A stretch of DNA of 13,782 nucleotides from UBA8752 sp049610565 (GCA_049610565.1 JBMYZR010000056.1:1-13782), one strand, 5' to 3'. Numbered from the stretch's first letter, positions 6,666 through 13,782 are shown. A program made the numbers and translations. The notes: a model not told the origin generated them from the sequence alone.

Positions 6666-7436
6666 TTACTCTTCGGTCTTCTCCTCCTCACCGGCATCCT
6701 CTGCGGGAGCCTCCTCAGCAGCGGGGGGCTCCTCAGCGGGAGCCTCCTCAGCGGGAGCCTCCTCAGCGGGAGCCTCCTCAGCGGGAGCCTCTTCAGCAGC
6801 CGGGGCCTCCTCGGCAACCTCCTCAGCAGCCGGAGCCTCCTCGGCGGGAGCCTCTTCAGCAGCCGGGGCCTCTTCGGCGGGAGCCTCTTCACCAGCCTCA
6901 GCCTCAGCCTCAGCGGCGGCGGCGGCAGCAGCCTCCGCATCGGCGGCGGCTTGTGCGGCAGCGGCTTCAGCCGCGAGGTCGGCCTGCTTGGCGGCAATCT
7001 CCTTGGCACGGGCCTCGTTCACCTCCTTCTCGGCGGCGAGGGCCTTGGCGCGGGCCTCATCAGCAGCGGCGGCAATCTTGCCGGCATTCTGGGTCACCTT
7101 GCTCTCCTTGTCGTGGAGCCAGGCCTCGAACTTCTTGTTGGCTTCCTCCTCGGTCAGGGCACCTTTCTTGACGCCGTTGAGGAGGTGGTTGTGGTACACC
7201 ACGCCCTTGTACTTCAGGATGGCGCGGGCGGTGTGCGTCATCTCGGCACCGACCTGCAACCAGTACAGCGCGCGATCGTGGATCACGTCGATGGTGGCGG
7301 GGTTGGTGTTGGGGTTGTACGTGCCGATCTTCTCGATGAAACGACCGTCGCGCTTGGCGCGGGCGTCGGCGGCGACAATGTGGTAGAAGGGCTTGCCTTT
7401 CTTACCGTGGCGTTGGAGGCGGAGGCGTGTGGCCAT
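6666..7436 (-). CDS. rpsP: 30S ribosomal protein S16 with long Ala/Glu/Pro-rich C-terminal tail
   Basis: This 256-residue protein begins with a normal S16 core (about residues 1-85): MATRLRLQRHGKKGKPFYHIV, RDGRFIEKIGTYNP and WLQVGAEMTHTARAIL. S16 binds 16S rRNA and is needed for 30S assembly. The core is followed by a charged, Ala-rich helix-forming stretch (about 115-180), then an acidic tail with ten exact EEAPA units to residue about 245, ending EEEKTEE. S16 from E. coli is about 82 residues, so some two thirds of this protein is extension. C-terminal S16 extensions are common in Bacteroidota; this one is unusually long and repetitive. The ATG at 7436 fits the family start exactly. A likely promoter lies at 7494-7524 and a strong terminator follows the stop. 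rimM is the next gene on the same strand. Confidence 0.95.
   Translation of the reverse strand: MATRLRLQRHGKKGKPFYHIVAADARAKRDGRFIEKIGTYNPNTNPATIDVIHDRALYWLQVGAEMTHTARAILKYKGVVYHNHLLNGVKKGALTEEEANKKFEAWLHDKESKVTQNAGKIAAAADEARAKALAAEKEVNEARAKEIAAKQADLAAEAAAAQAAADAEAAAAAAAEAEAEAGEEAPAEEAPAAEEAPAEEAPAAEEVAEEAPAAEEAPAEEAPAEEAPAEEAPAEEPPAAEEAPAEDAGEEEKTEE
6700..6895 (-). repeat. 15-bp tandem repeat encoding EEAPA units in the S16 tail
   Basis: The tail-coding part of rpsP is built from 15-bp units. Four perfect copies of CTCCTCAGCGGGAGC (plus-strand reading) occupy 6729-6788, and diverged copies with CTTCAGCAGCCGG-like variants extend to about 6895. The unit is a multiple of three, so gain or loss of copies would keep the reading frame. 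Confidence 0.9.
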
Positions 7437-7493
7437 GTGAAAAACGTTTTAAAAGGGTCCGAAACCCGGTTGTTGATACTGAAAATTGGGCCG

Positions 7494-7524
7494 CGAAGAT
7501 AGGAAGCGTCCTGTTGGGGAACAA
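7494..7524 (-). promoter_or_regulatory. Bacteroidota-type promoter for rpsP
   Basis: On the minus strand, TTG (7524-7522) is followed after 20 bases by TATCTTCG (7501-7494), one base off the Bacteroidota -7 consensus TAnnTTTG, with the expected spacing to the -33 element. Transcription would start near 7488, giving a leader of about 50 bases. The leader is AT-rich just before the ATG and includes the palindrome AAAACGTTTT (7441-7450), with no Shine-Dalgarno sequence. A small GGGG-AACAA-CCCC hairpin (7516-7528) overlaps the -33 element and lies 13 bases after the folE stop; it has no T run. Confidence 0.6.
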
Positions 7525-7541
7525 CCCCCAGCGCATTCCGA

Positions 7542-8225
7542 TCAGGAGCGGATGTGCTCGAGGAATTCGCGGCGGACGGATTCGGTCTTGAAGACGCCGT
7601 GGTAATCGGCCGTGACCGTTGCGCTGCCTTCGTCTTCGATGCCGCGGCTGGACACGCAGAGGTGCTTGGCGTCCATCACCACCGCGACGTCCTCGGTGTC
7701 GAGGATGGTCTTGAGCGCCTCGGCCACCTGGCGGGTCAAGCGCTCCTGCACCTGGGGCCGCTTGGCGTAGTGGTCCACAAGGCGGTTGATTTTGCTCAAT
7801 CCAATGACCCGTCCGGAGGAGATGTAGGCCACGTGGGCCTTGCCGTGGATGGGCAGGAAGTGGTGCTCGCAGGTAGAGTTGAGCGTGATGTTCTTCTCCA
7901 CGAGCATCTCTCCGTATTGGTAAGCGTTGTCGAACGTCTTGCACACGGGGTGGTTGGCGGGGTTCAATCCCCGGAAAATCTCCTGGACGTACATCTTGGC
8001 CACCCGACGCGGCGTGCCGGAGAGGCTGTCGTCCGTCAGGTCCAATCCGAGGACCTCCATGATCTCCTTGAACAGCGGCTCGATGCGCGAAATCTTCTCC
8101 TGATCGTCCAGAAGGAAGGCGTCCGGACGCAACGGGGTGTCCACGGAAGTACCAACGTGATCGTCTCCAAGCCGCTCTGCGCGCTCGAAATCTCGGGAGT
8201 GGGGGTGCGGTGTGCTGCTCGTCAT
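7542..8225 (-). CDS. folE: GTP cyclohydrolase I
   Basis: This 227-residue enzyme catalyses GTP to 7,8-dihydroneopterin triphosphate, the first step of tetrahydrofolate synthesis. The zinc ligands are visible as C119 and H122 in STCEHHFLPIHGKAHVAY and C190 in KHLCVSSRG; the spacing between the two cysteines (71) equals that of the E. coli enzyme (C110 and C181). Other family blocks are SGTPRRVAKMYVQEIF, VIGLSKINRLVDHYAKRPQVQERL and the final TADYHGVFK with a terminal REFLEHIRS. The first 45 residues are a variable, polar leader. I chose the ATG at 8225; a TTG at 8243 is in frame but less likely. It is divergent from dnaE with 104 bases between the two starts. It is the class IA, zinc-dependent form. 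Confidence 0.95.
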   Translation of the reverse strand: MTSSTPHPHSRDFERAERLGDDHVGTSVDTPLRPDAFLLDDQEKISRIEPLFKEIMEVLGLDLTDDSLSGTPRRVAKMYVQEIFRGLNPANHPVCKTFDNAYQYGEMLVEKNITLNSTCEHHFLPIHGKAHVAYISSGRVIGLSKINRLVDHYAKRPQVQERLTRQVAEALKTILDTEDVAVVMDAKHLCVSSRGIEDEGSATVTADYHGVFKTESVRREFLEHIRS

Positions 8226-8329
8226 GGTCGAGATGTGGTACAAGAAGCAATTTACAAGGCATCATGTTCAATTCACGGGGTGTCCACAATCCGTGGATGG
8301 GGAAAGGCGATGTGCGAACTTGCTCTGCC
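8226..8329. promoter_or_regulatory. divergent folE/dnaE intergenic region with inverted repeat
   Basis: These 104 bases must carry the start signals of both folE (minus) and dnaE (plus). I cannot place a full -33/-7 promoter for either gene. A short inverted repeat TCCAC-AATCC-GTGGA (8283-8297) lies in the middle; its left half reads GTGTCCACA, which differs at two positions from the DnaA box TTATCCACA. Neither start codon has a clear Shine-Dalgarno sequence. Confidence 0.45.
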
Positions 8330-11300
8330 ATGATTCTCGTCTACGATACGGAGACCACGGGCCTGCCCCGGGATTGGAATGCCCCCCTGACCGACAGCGA
8401 GAATTGGCCCCGGTTGGTTCAGCTCGCCTGGCAATTGCACACCCCCGACGGCAAACTCGTGTCGCGCGGCAACCGCATCGTGCGGCCCGACGGCTTCACG
8501 ATTCCCTACAACGCGGCCAAGGTCCACGGCATCACCACCGAGCGCGCCGAGCAGGTGGGATTGCCGCTGGCCGACGTCATGGAGGAGTTCGGGCGCGACC
8601 TCGATCGGGCGGACCACGTGATGGGCCACAACATCGAGTTCGACGTCAACATCATCGGGGCAGAGTGGATCCGCCTGGGCGCTCCGGCCGAACGCGTGAC
8701 GGACAAGGCGCTCATCGATTCCAAGGACGAGGCGACGGAGTTCTGCGCGATTCCAGGCGGCCGTGGCGGCAAATTCAAGTGGCCGACCCTGACCGAATTG
8801 CACGAGAAGCTCTTCGGGGAAGGCTTCGGCGACGCCCACGACGCGGCCTACGACGTGGACGCGACGGCCAAGTGCTTTTTCGCCCTCGTCCAGCGCGGGG
8901 TCATCCAACGCGACGGCTTCCCGACCGGTGAAGGCGTGCGCTACGAAGCGCCCAAGCTGGAGGCCGCCAACTTCGACCAGCCCGCTCCCGAAGCCAAAGT
9001 GGCCCCGGCTGCGCCCCAAGGGCCGGCTCCTGCCGTCGATGCAGTGGCGCTGGAGTCCATTCCGTTCAGCCACCTGCACGTCCACAGCCAATTCAGCGTG
9101 TTGCAGGCCACCTCCAGCGTGGAAGTGCTGGCGGCCAAGGCGGCCGAGCTCGGCATGCCCGCGCTCGCGGTCACGGACCACGGCAACATGATGGGCGCCT
9201 TCCAGTTCGTCCGGGCGGCCCACAAGGCCGGCATCAAGCCGATCGTCGGGGCCGAGCTCAACGTCTGCCGTGACCACGCCGACCGCTCGCAGAAGGACGA
9301 CGGCTACCCCATTGTCCTGATTGCCCGCAACAAGGCCGGCTACCACCGCCTCGCCAAGCTCTGCTCGCTGGCCTACACGGACGGCTTCTATTACGTGCCC
9401 CGCATCGACCGCGACCAGCTGCTCCAATACAAGGAGGACCTGATCGTGCTCACCGGCGGTCTGTTCAGCGAGGTACCCAGCCTCCTGCTCAATGTGGGGG
9501 ACCGCCAGGCCGAGGAGGCCTTTCTGTGGTGGAAGGAGCATTTCGGCGAGCATTTCTACGCCGAGCTCAACCGCCATGGACTGGAGGAGGAGCAGGTGGT
9601 CAACGATTTCCTGCTCGGGCTCTGCCGCAAGCACGGCGTCCGCTACGTGCCGGCCAACAACAGCTACTACACGACCCGTGTCGAGGCCGATGCCCACGAC
9701 ATCCTGCTCTGCGTGAAGGATGCGGCCAACGTCAGCCAGCCCAAGAAATACCTCGGTCGCCGCGGCCGCGAGTTCCGCTTCGGACTGCCCAACGACGAGT
9801 TCTACCTGAAGTCGCCCGAAGAGATGAAGCAGCTCTTCGCGGACCTGCCGGAGGCGTTCGAGACGGTGCGCGACATCGTGGACGGATGCGAGGGCTTCGA
9901 ACTGGAGCGGGATGTGCTGCTGCCGGCCTTTGACATCCCGGCGGAGTTCGTGCATGCCGAAGACGCCGAGGACGGCGGGAAGCGGGGAGAGAACGCCTAC
10001 CTGCGCCACCTCACCTACGAGGGCGCCAAGCAGCGCTACGAGACGATCACCGACGAGATCCGTGAGCGGCTGGACTTCGAGCTCGAGACCATCGAGCGCA
10101 CCGGCTACCCGGGGTACTTCCTCATCGTCCAGGACTTCACCACAGAGGCCCGAAGGCTCGGCGTCAGCGTGGGGCCGGGCCGGGGATCGGCGGCCGGCTC
10201 CGCCGTGGCCTATTGCACCGGCATCACCAACGTGGACCCCATCGCCTACGACCTCCTGTTCGAGCGGTTCCTGAACCCCGACCGGGTGTCCCTGCCGGAC
10301 ATCGACATCGACTTCGACGACGAGGGCCGCGGCAAGGTCATCGATTACGTCATCGAGAAATACGGGGCGAACCAGGTGGCCCAGATCATCACCTACGGCA
10401 CGATGGCGGCCAAGAGTTCCATCCGGGACACGGCCCGCGTCATGGAGTTGCCGCTGGGCGATGCTGACCGCCTGTCCAAGCAGATGCCCGACATCTCGCT
10501 CGCCAAGCTTTTCAAGCTGGACGACAAGTCCCTCAAGGAGAAGCTCCGCGGACAGGAGGGGCTCGATCAGGTCAACGCCATCAAGGCCATCCACGACGGC
10601 AGCGGCCTCGAAGCGGAGGTGCTCAAGAAGGCCCGCGTCATCGAGGGCTCGGTTCGCAACACGGGCATCCACGCCTGCGGGGTCATCATCACCCCGGACG
10701 ACATCACCAAGTTCGTCCCGGTCGCCACGGCCAAGGACAGCGACATGGTGTGCACGCAGTTCGACAACTCCGTCGCGGAGGACGCCGGTCTGCTCAAGAT
10801 GGACTTCCTCGGGCTCAAGACGTTGACCATCATCAAGGACGCGGTCCGCAACGTCAAGCGCCGCAGCGGGGTGGAGCTCGATCCGGAGGCGTTCCCGCTG
10901 GACGACACCGCCACCTATGAGCTGTTCCAACGCGGGGACACGGTCGGCATTTTCCAGTACGAGTCGGTCGGCATGCAGCGGTACCTGAAGGACCTCAAGC
11001 CGACGGAGTTTGCGGACCTGATCGCCATGAACGCGTTGTACCGTCCAGGACCGCTGGAGTACATCCCGTCGTTTGTCCGCCGGAAGCATGGCCAGGAACC
11101 GGTCCAATACGACCTCGACGCCTGCGAGGAGTACCTCGCCGAGACCTACGGCATCACCGTGTACCAGGAGCAGGTCATGCTGCTGTCGCAGAAGCTCGCC
11201 GGATTCACCAAGGGTGAGGCCGACACGCTGCGGAAGGCGATGGGCAAGAAGAAGCGCGACCTGATCGCCAAGATGAAGCCCAAGTTCCTCGAGGGCGGAA

Positions 11301-12616
11301 ACGAGCGCGGCCACGACACCGACACGCTCGAGAAGATCTGGAAGGACTGGGAGGCGTTTGCCAGCTACGCGTTCAACAAGTCCCACTCCACCTGCTACGC
11401 GTGGGTCGCCTACCAGACGGCCTACCTCAAGGCGAACCACCCGGCCGAATACATGGCGGCGGTGTTGTCCAACAACATGTCCGACATCAAGAAGGTGACC
11501 TTCTTCATGGAGGAATGCCGGCGCATGGGCGTGCCCGTCCTCGGTCCGGACGTCAACGAGTCGGAATTCAAATTTGCCGTCAACGCCGAGGGCGCCATCC
11601 GCTTCGGTCTCGGCGCCATGAGCGGCGTGGGGGAGGGTGCGGTCCACTCCATCATCGAAAACCGGCAGGAAGCGTCGTACGAAGGCATTTTCGATTTCGC
11701 CACCAAGGTCAACCTCAAGGACTGCAACAAGCGCGTCTTCGAGTCCCTCGCCCAAGGCGGCGCCTTTGACGATCTGCCCAAGGCCATCTTCCGCTCACAA
11801 TGCTTCGCCCCCGACATGAAGGGGCGGACGACCATCGAGTTGGCCATCCGCTACGGCCAGGCCACGCAGGAGAGCGAGAATTCCTCACAGGCCTCGCTCT
11901 TTGGCGGAGAAAGTGGCGGAATGGACATTCCCGAGCCGCCGATTCCCGCGGTGGAGGAGTGGCCGCCCTTTGACAAGCTCGCCCGCGAGAAGGACATCGT
12001 CGGCGTCTACATCTCCGGACACCCGCTCGATGAGTTCAAGGTGCAGCTCGACCAGCTTTGCACGCCGGGCGGCATCCGCAACCTCGACGACCTCGCCGCA
12101 GCCCGCGGCCGCACAATCTCCTTCGGGGGCATGGTCACCGAGGCCGACCACAAGATGACCCGCAACGGAAAGCCGTTCGGGGCCATGACCATGGAGGATT
12201 ATTTCAGCTCGTTCAACATGACGTTCTGGAACGACGATTACCTGAAGTTCCGGGAGTTCCTGGTCAAGGGGTGGTTCCTCTACGTCAAGGGCAAGGTGCA
12301 AATGCGCCCATTCCGCGGGTCCGACCAGCTCGAATTCAAGGTGATGCGCATCGAGCTCCTGTCCGACGTGCTGGAGAAGATGGCCAAGCGCCTCCGGGTG
12401 CAGGTGGCGGTGAACCGGCTCGACGAAGCCAAGGCCACAACCCTCTGCGACCTGCTGGAGGCCCATGCCGGCGGGGTGGGGGTGACCCTGGAGTTCCACC
12501 ACGACGAGACCGTGCTGGACATGATCTCCCGGACGCGCAGGGTGGAATTGTCGCAGGAATTGATCGACGGACTCGAGGCCCTCGATGGGGTGGCCTACAA
12601 GGTCGTCGGTGGATAA
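8330..12616 (+). CDS. dnaE: DNA polymerase III alpha subunit with fused N-terminal DEDDh exonuclease
   Basis: This 1428-residue protein is the replicative polymerase. Residues 1-185 are a DnaQ-like 3'-5' exonuclease with a complete DEDDh set: D6 and E8 in YDTETTG, D105 in NIEFDVN, and H170/D175 in HDAAYDVDAT. A Pro/Ala linker (about 218-240) leads to the PHP domain from about 246 (H248 and H250 in HLHVHS, D283-H284 in TDHG, E309 in GAEL). The polymerase core follows, with G617-R-G-S620 in PGRGSAAGS and catalytic aspartates D657, D659 and D661 in PDIDIDFDD, then FNKSHSTCYA in the fingers. QASLF at 1187-1191 is a likely sliding-clamp binding motif, and an OB fold lies at about 1260-1345. Fused alpha subunits of 1400-1450 residues are typical of Bacteroidota. 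The start is the ATG at 8330 (MILVYDTETTG); in-frame upstream starts precede any domain. The PHP DxH motif is replaced by N443-N-S-Y-Y447. Confidence 0.96.
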   Translation: MILVYDTETTGLPRDWNAPLTDSENWPRLVQLAWQLHTPDGKLVSRGNRIVRPDGFTIPYNAAKVHGITTERAEQVGLPLADVMEEFGRDLDRADHVMGHNIEFDVNIIGAEWIRLGAPAERVTDKALIDSKDEATEFCAIPGGRGGKFKWPTLTELHEKLFGEGFGDAHDAAYDVDATAKCFFALVQRGVIQRDGFPTGEGVRYEAPKLEAANFDQPAPEAKVAPAAPQGPAPAVDAVALESIPFSHLHVHSQFSVLQATSSVEVLAAKAAELGMPALAVTDHGNMMGAFQFVRAAHKAGIKPIVGAELNVCRDHADRSQKDDGYPIVLIARNKAGYHRLAKLCSLAYTDGFYYVPRIDRDQLLQYKEDLIVLTGGLFSEVPSLLLNVGDRQAEEAFLWWKEHFGEHFYAELNRHGLEEEQVVNDFLLGLCRKHGVRYVPANNSYYTTRVEADAHDILLCVKDAANVSQPKKYLGRRGREFRFGLPNDEFYLKSPEEMKQLFADLPEAFETVRDIVDGCEGFELERDVLLPAFDIPAEFVHAEDAEDGGKRGENAYLRHLTYEGAKQRYETITDEIRERLDFELETIERTGYPGYFLIVQDFTTEARRLGVSVGPGRGSAAGSAVAYCTGITNVDPIAYDLLFERFLNPDRVSLPDIDIDFDDEGRGKVIDYVIEKYGANQVAQIITYGTMAAKSSIRDTARVMELPLGDADRLSKQMPDISLAKLFKLDDKSLKEKLRGQEGLDQVNAIKAIHDGSGLEAEVLKKARVIEGSVRNTGIHACGVIITPDDITKFVPVATAKDSDMVCTQFDNSVAEDAGLLKMDFLGLKTLTIIKDAVRNVKRRSGVELDPEAFPLDDTATYELFQRGDTVGIFQYESVGMQRYLKDLKPTEFADLIAMNALYRPGPLEYIPSFVRRKHGQEPVQYDLDACEEYLAETYGITVYQEQVMLLSQKLAGFTKGEADTLRKAMGKKKRDLIAKMKPKFLEGGNERGHDTDTLEKIWKDWEAFASYAFNKSHSTCYAWVAYQTAYLKANHPAEYMAAVLSNNMSDIKKVTFFMEECRRMGVPVLGPDVNESEFKFAVNAEGAIRFGLGAMSGVGEGAVHSIIENRQEASYEGIFDFATKVNLKDCNKRVFESLAQGGAFDDLPKAIFRSQCFAPDMKGRTTIELAIRYGQATQESENSSQASLFGGESGGMDIPEPPIPAVEEWPPFDKLAREKDIVGVYISGHPLDEFKVQLDQLCTPGGIRNLDDLAAARGRTISFGGMVTEADHKMTRNGKPFGAMTMEDYFSSFNMTFWNDDYLKFREFLVKGWFLYVKGKVQMRPFRGSDQLEFKVMRIELLSDVLEKMAKRLRVQVAVNRLDEAKATTLCDLLEAHAGGVGVTLEFHHDETVLDMISRTRRVELSQELIDGLEALDGVAYKVVGG

Positions 12617-12665
12617 GTTCACGTCCGTTGGCCTGCGGTCTGAACCTGAGGCCCGGAGAGGCGGT

Positions 12666-12673
12666 TACTTTTG
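12666..12673 (+). promoter_or_regulatory. -7 promoter box upstream of trxA
   Basis: TACTTTTG matches the Bacteroidota -7 consensus TAnnTTTG at every fixed position and lies 24 bases before the trxA ATG, so trxA would have a leader of roughly 15-20 bases. No good -33 TTG is found 19-20 bases upstream. The rest of the 81-base dnaE-trxA gap holds no terminator that I can see. Confidence 0.5.
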
Positions 12674-12697
12674 GCATCCACACTCAGCTATTGCAAC

Positions 12698-13018
12698 ATG
12701 GCCATTGAAATCAACGAAGCGAACTTCGAAGACGTCGTGATGAACACGGACAAGCCCGTGATGGTCGACTTCTGGGCAGAATGGTGCGGCCCCTGCCGCA
12801 TGGTCGGTCCCGTGGTCGAGAAGATCGCCGGCGACTACGAAGGCAAAGCCGTCGTCGGCAAGGTCGACGTCGACTCCAACCAAGAGATCAGCATGAAATT
12901 CGGTGTCCGGTCCATCCCGACCATCGTTTTCATCAAAAACGGCGAGGTCGTCGACAAGTCTGTCGGCGCCGTCCCCGAGAATGTCCTCACCGAGAAGCTC
13001 GAGAAGCTGATGGCCTGA
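12698..13018 (+). CDS. trxA: thioredoxin
   Basis: This 106-residue protein is a standard cytoplasmic thioredoxin that reduces protein disulfides. The active site W29-C30-G-P-C33 sits in VDFWAEWCGPCRMVGP, the buried D24 is present, and the cis-proline P74 is in the SIPTIVFIKNG strand. The glycine near GAVPENVL at the end fits the family. The start is the ATG at 12698 (MAIEINEANFED); the open frame reaches back to 12671, but that would overlap the -7 box. There is no signal peptide or lipobox, so it is not one of the periplasmic TlpA-type proteins common in this phylum. It lies 81 bases after dnaE and is followed by a strong terminator. The order dnaE-trxA-DUF58 is one I recall as recurrent in Flavobacteriia. 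Confidence 0.96.
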   Translation: MAIEINEANFEDVVMNTDKPVMVDFWAEWCGPCRMVGPVVEKIAGDYEGKAVVGKVDVDSNQEISMKFGVRSIPTIVFIKNGEVVDKSVGAVPENVLTEKLEKLMA

Positions 13019-13039
13019 GGCCCTTCACCATGACATTGG

Positions 13040-13068
13040 AAACGCCCCGCCACCCAGCGGGGCGTTTT
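13040..13068 (+). terminator. intrinsic terminator of trxA
   Basis: An 11-bp perfect stem AAACGCCCCGC / GCGGGGCGTTT (13040-13050 and 13057-13067) with a six-base CACCCA loop ends in four T. It starts 21 bases after the trxA stop and so separates trxA from the DUF58 gene. Confidence 0.92.
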
Positions 13069-13076
13069 CGTGTCGC

Positions 13077-13084
13077 TATCTTTA
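13077..13084 (+). promoter_or_regulatory. possible -7 promoter box for the DUF58 gene
   Basis: TATCTTTA differs from the Bacteroidota -7 consensus TAnnTTTG only in the last base. It lies between the trxA terminator and the GTG start of the DUF58 gene, six bases before that start. No -33 partner is visible, because the expected place falls inside the terminator stem. Confidence 0.35.
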
Positions 13085-13090
13085 GGTCCC

Positions 13091-13782
13091 GTGCCGATTG
13101 ATCTCCAACCCCACGCCTTCCGCCAGCTTGGTTCGCTGGAATTCCTCGCCAAACAGGCGGTGGAGGGCTTCATCACGGGCCTGCACCGAAGCCCCTACCA
13201 CGGCTTCAGCGTGGAGTTTGCCGAGCACCGCCTGTACAATCCCGGCGAGAGCATGCGGCACGTGGACTGGAAGCTGTTCGCCCGGTCCGACCGGCTCTAT
13301 GTGAAGCGCTACGAAGAGGAGACCAACCTCCGCTGCCAGATCGTGATCGACACCAGCGGATCCATGTACTACCCGGCGGACGTCACGCCGGAGACGGGCA
13401 TGAACAAGATCAAGTTCGCCACCCACGCCGCCGCCACGCTCATCGAGCTCTTCAAGCGGCAGCGGGACGCGGTGGGCTTGAGCCTGTTCGACCGCGACCT
13501 GCACGCCCACCACAAGGCGCGCTCGACGGTCGCCCACCAGCGGCTCCTCTACGCCGAGCTCGAGAAGACCCTCGCCGGCGTCGGAGAGGGAGGGGGCGAG
13601 ACGGCGGCCGTGGAAGCGCTGCACACCATCGCCGAGGCCACGCCCAAGCGTTCGCTCGTCGTGCTGTTCAGCGATCTGCTCGACCGGACCCAGGACCTCG
13701 ATGCCGTCTTTGCGGCCCTGGCCCACCTGCGCCACGCCAAGCACGAAGTCGTGGTCTTTCATGTTCTCGATGAACGCACGGA
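13091..13782 (+). CDS. DUF58 domain protein with von Willebrand A-like fold, 3'-truncated by window edge
   Basis: The first 230 residues of a DUF58 protein are encoded, with no stop before the window ends. The N-terminal part shows FLAKQAVEGFITGLHRSP, GFSVEFAEHRLYNPGES and RHVDWKLFARSDRLYVKRYEEE, the conserved DUF58 signature with DWK at 59-61. Next comes a von Willebrand A-like domain with the metal-site motif D87-T-S-G-S91 in VIDTSGSM, KRQRDAVGLSLF and LVVLFSDLLD. The start is a GTG at 13091; the first in-frame ATG (13253) would cut off the conserved N terminus. DUF58 proteins often pair with MoxR-type AAA ATPases and Bat proteins, with a proposed chaperone or metal-insertion role; no MoxR gene is seen here. 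The trxA terminator stands upstream, so it likely has its own promoter. A long open frame antisense to it is only a shadow. Confidence 0.92.
   Translation, partial: MPIDLQPHAFRQLGSLEFLAKQAVEGFITGLHRSPYHGFSVEFAEHRLYNPGESMRHVDWKLFARSDRLYVKRYEEETNLRCQIVIDTSGSMYYPADVTPETGMNKIKFATHAAATLIELFKRQRDAVGLSLFDRDLHAHHKARSTVAHQRLLYAELEKTLAGVGEGGGETAAVEALHTIAEATPKRSLVVLFSDLLDRTQDLDAVFAALAHLRHAKHEVVVFHVLDERT

Noticed and set aside
6700..6895. Short direct repeats resembling a CRISPR array
   Set aside because: The 15-bp units are adjacent with no spacers, are in frame and encode the S16 tail.
6034..7386. 450-codon plus-strand open frame rich in Ser/Ala/Gly across rimM and rpsP
   Set aside because: The Ser-Ala repeats are the reverse reading of the EEAPA-coding repeats of rpsP; there is no domain and no start context.
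8273..11755. 1160-codon open frame antisense to dnaE
   Set aside because: It is a by-product of GC-rich codon use in dnaE, has low-complexity Val/Leu/Gly/Glu composition and no recognisable domain, while the plus frame carries every polymerase motif.
13082..13762. 226-codon minus-strand open frame at the right edge
   Set aside because: It is the antisense shadow of the DUF58 gene, whose plus frame matches the family over its whole visible length.

Overview
The window reads as chromosomal DNA of a GC-rich member of the Bacteroidota, most likely a marine-type Flavobacteriales. The evidence is the kind of gene rather than any one hit: a DNA polymerase III alpha subunit with a proofreading exonuclease fused at its N terminus, a ribosomal protein S16 with a long Ala/Glu tail, a PIN-PhoH ATPase, the order dnaE-trxA-DUF58, start codons without clear Shine-Dalgarno sequences, and TAnnTTTG-type -7 promoter boxes. 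No transposon, phage, CRISPR array, tRNA or rRNA was seen. Every stretch longer than 300 bases contains a gene.

Layout. Bases 1-3582 (+) hold a tight sugar operon: the 3' part of a BadF/GlcNAc-kinase-like sugar kinase, beta-phosphoglucomutase (pgmB) and a GH65 maltose-phosphorylase-like enzyme. Bases 3589-7436 (-) hold, in transcription order, rpsP (S16), rimM, a PIN-PhoH ATPase and a small secreted lamin-tail-domain protein. Intrinsic terminators follow rpsP and phoH. Next is folE (7542-8225, -), then a 104-base divergent intergenic region, then dnaE (8330-12616, +), trxA (12698-13018, +) with a strong terminator, and the 5' part of a DUF58/von Willebrand-like protein that runs off the right edge from 13091.

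How the genes work together. The phosphorylase should split maltose with phosphate into glucose and beta-glucose-1-phosphate. PgmB turns the latter into glucose-6-phosphate, and the co-transcribed kinase could phosphorylate the free glucose, so both halves would reach glycolysis (inference). rpsP and rimM make a ribosomal protein and a 30S maturation factor, and the terminator between them probably lowers RimM relative to S16. DnaE, TrxA and FolE are housekeeping functions.

I found no convincing new multi-gene system. The observations most worth a second look are the repeat-encoded acidic tail of S16, the DnaE proofreading fusion combined with a PHP domain that has lost a metal-binding motif, the terminator between rpsP and rimM, and the kinase placed in the GH65/pgmB operon.
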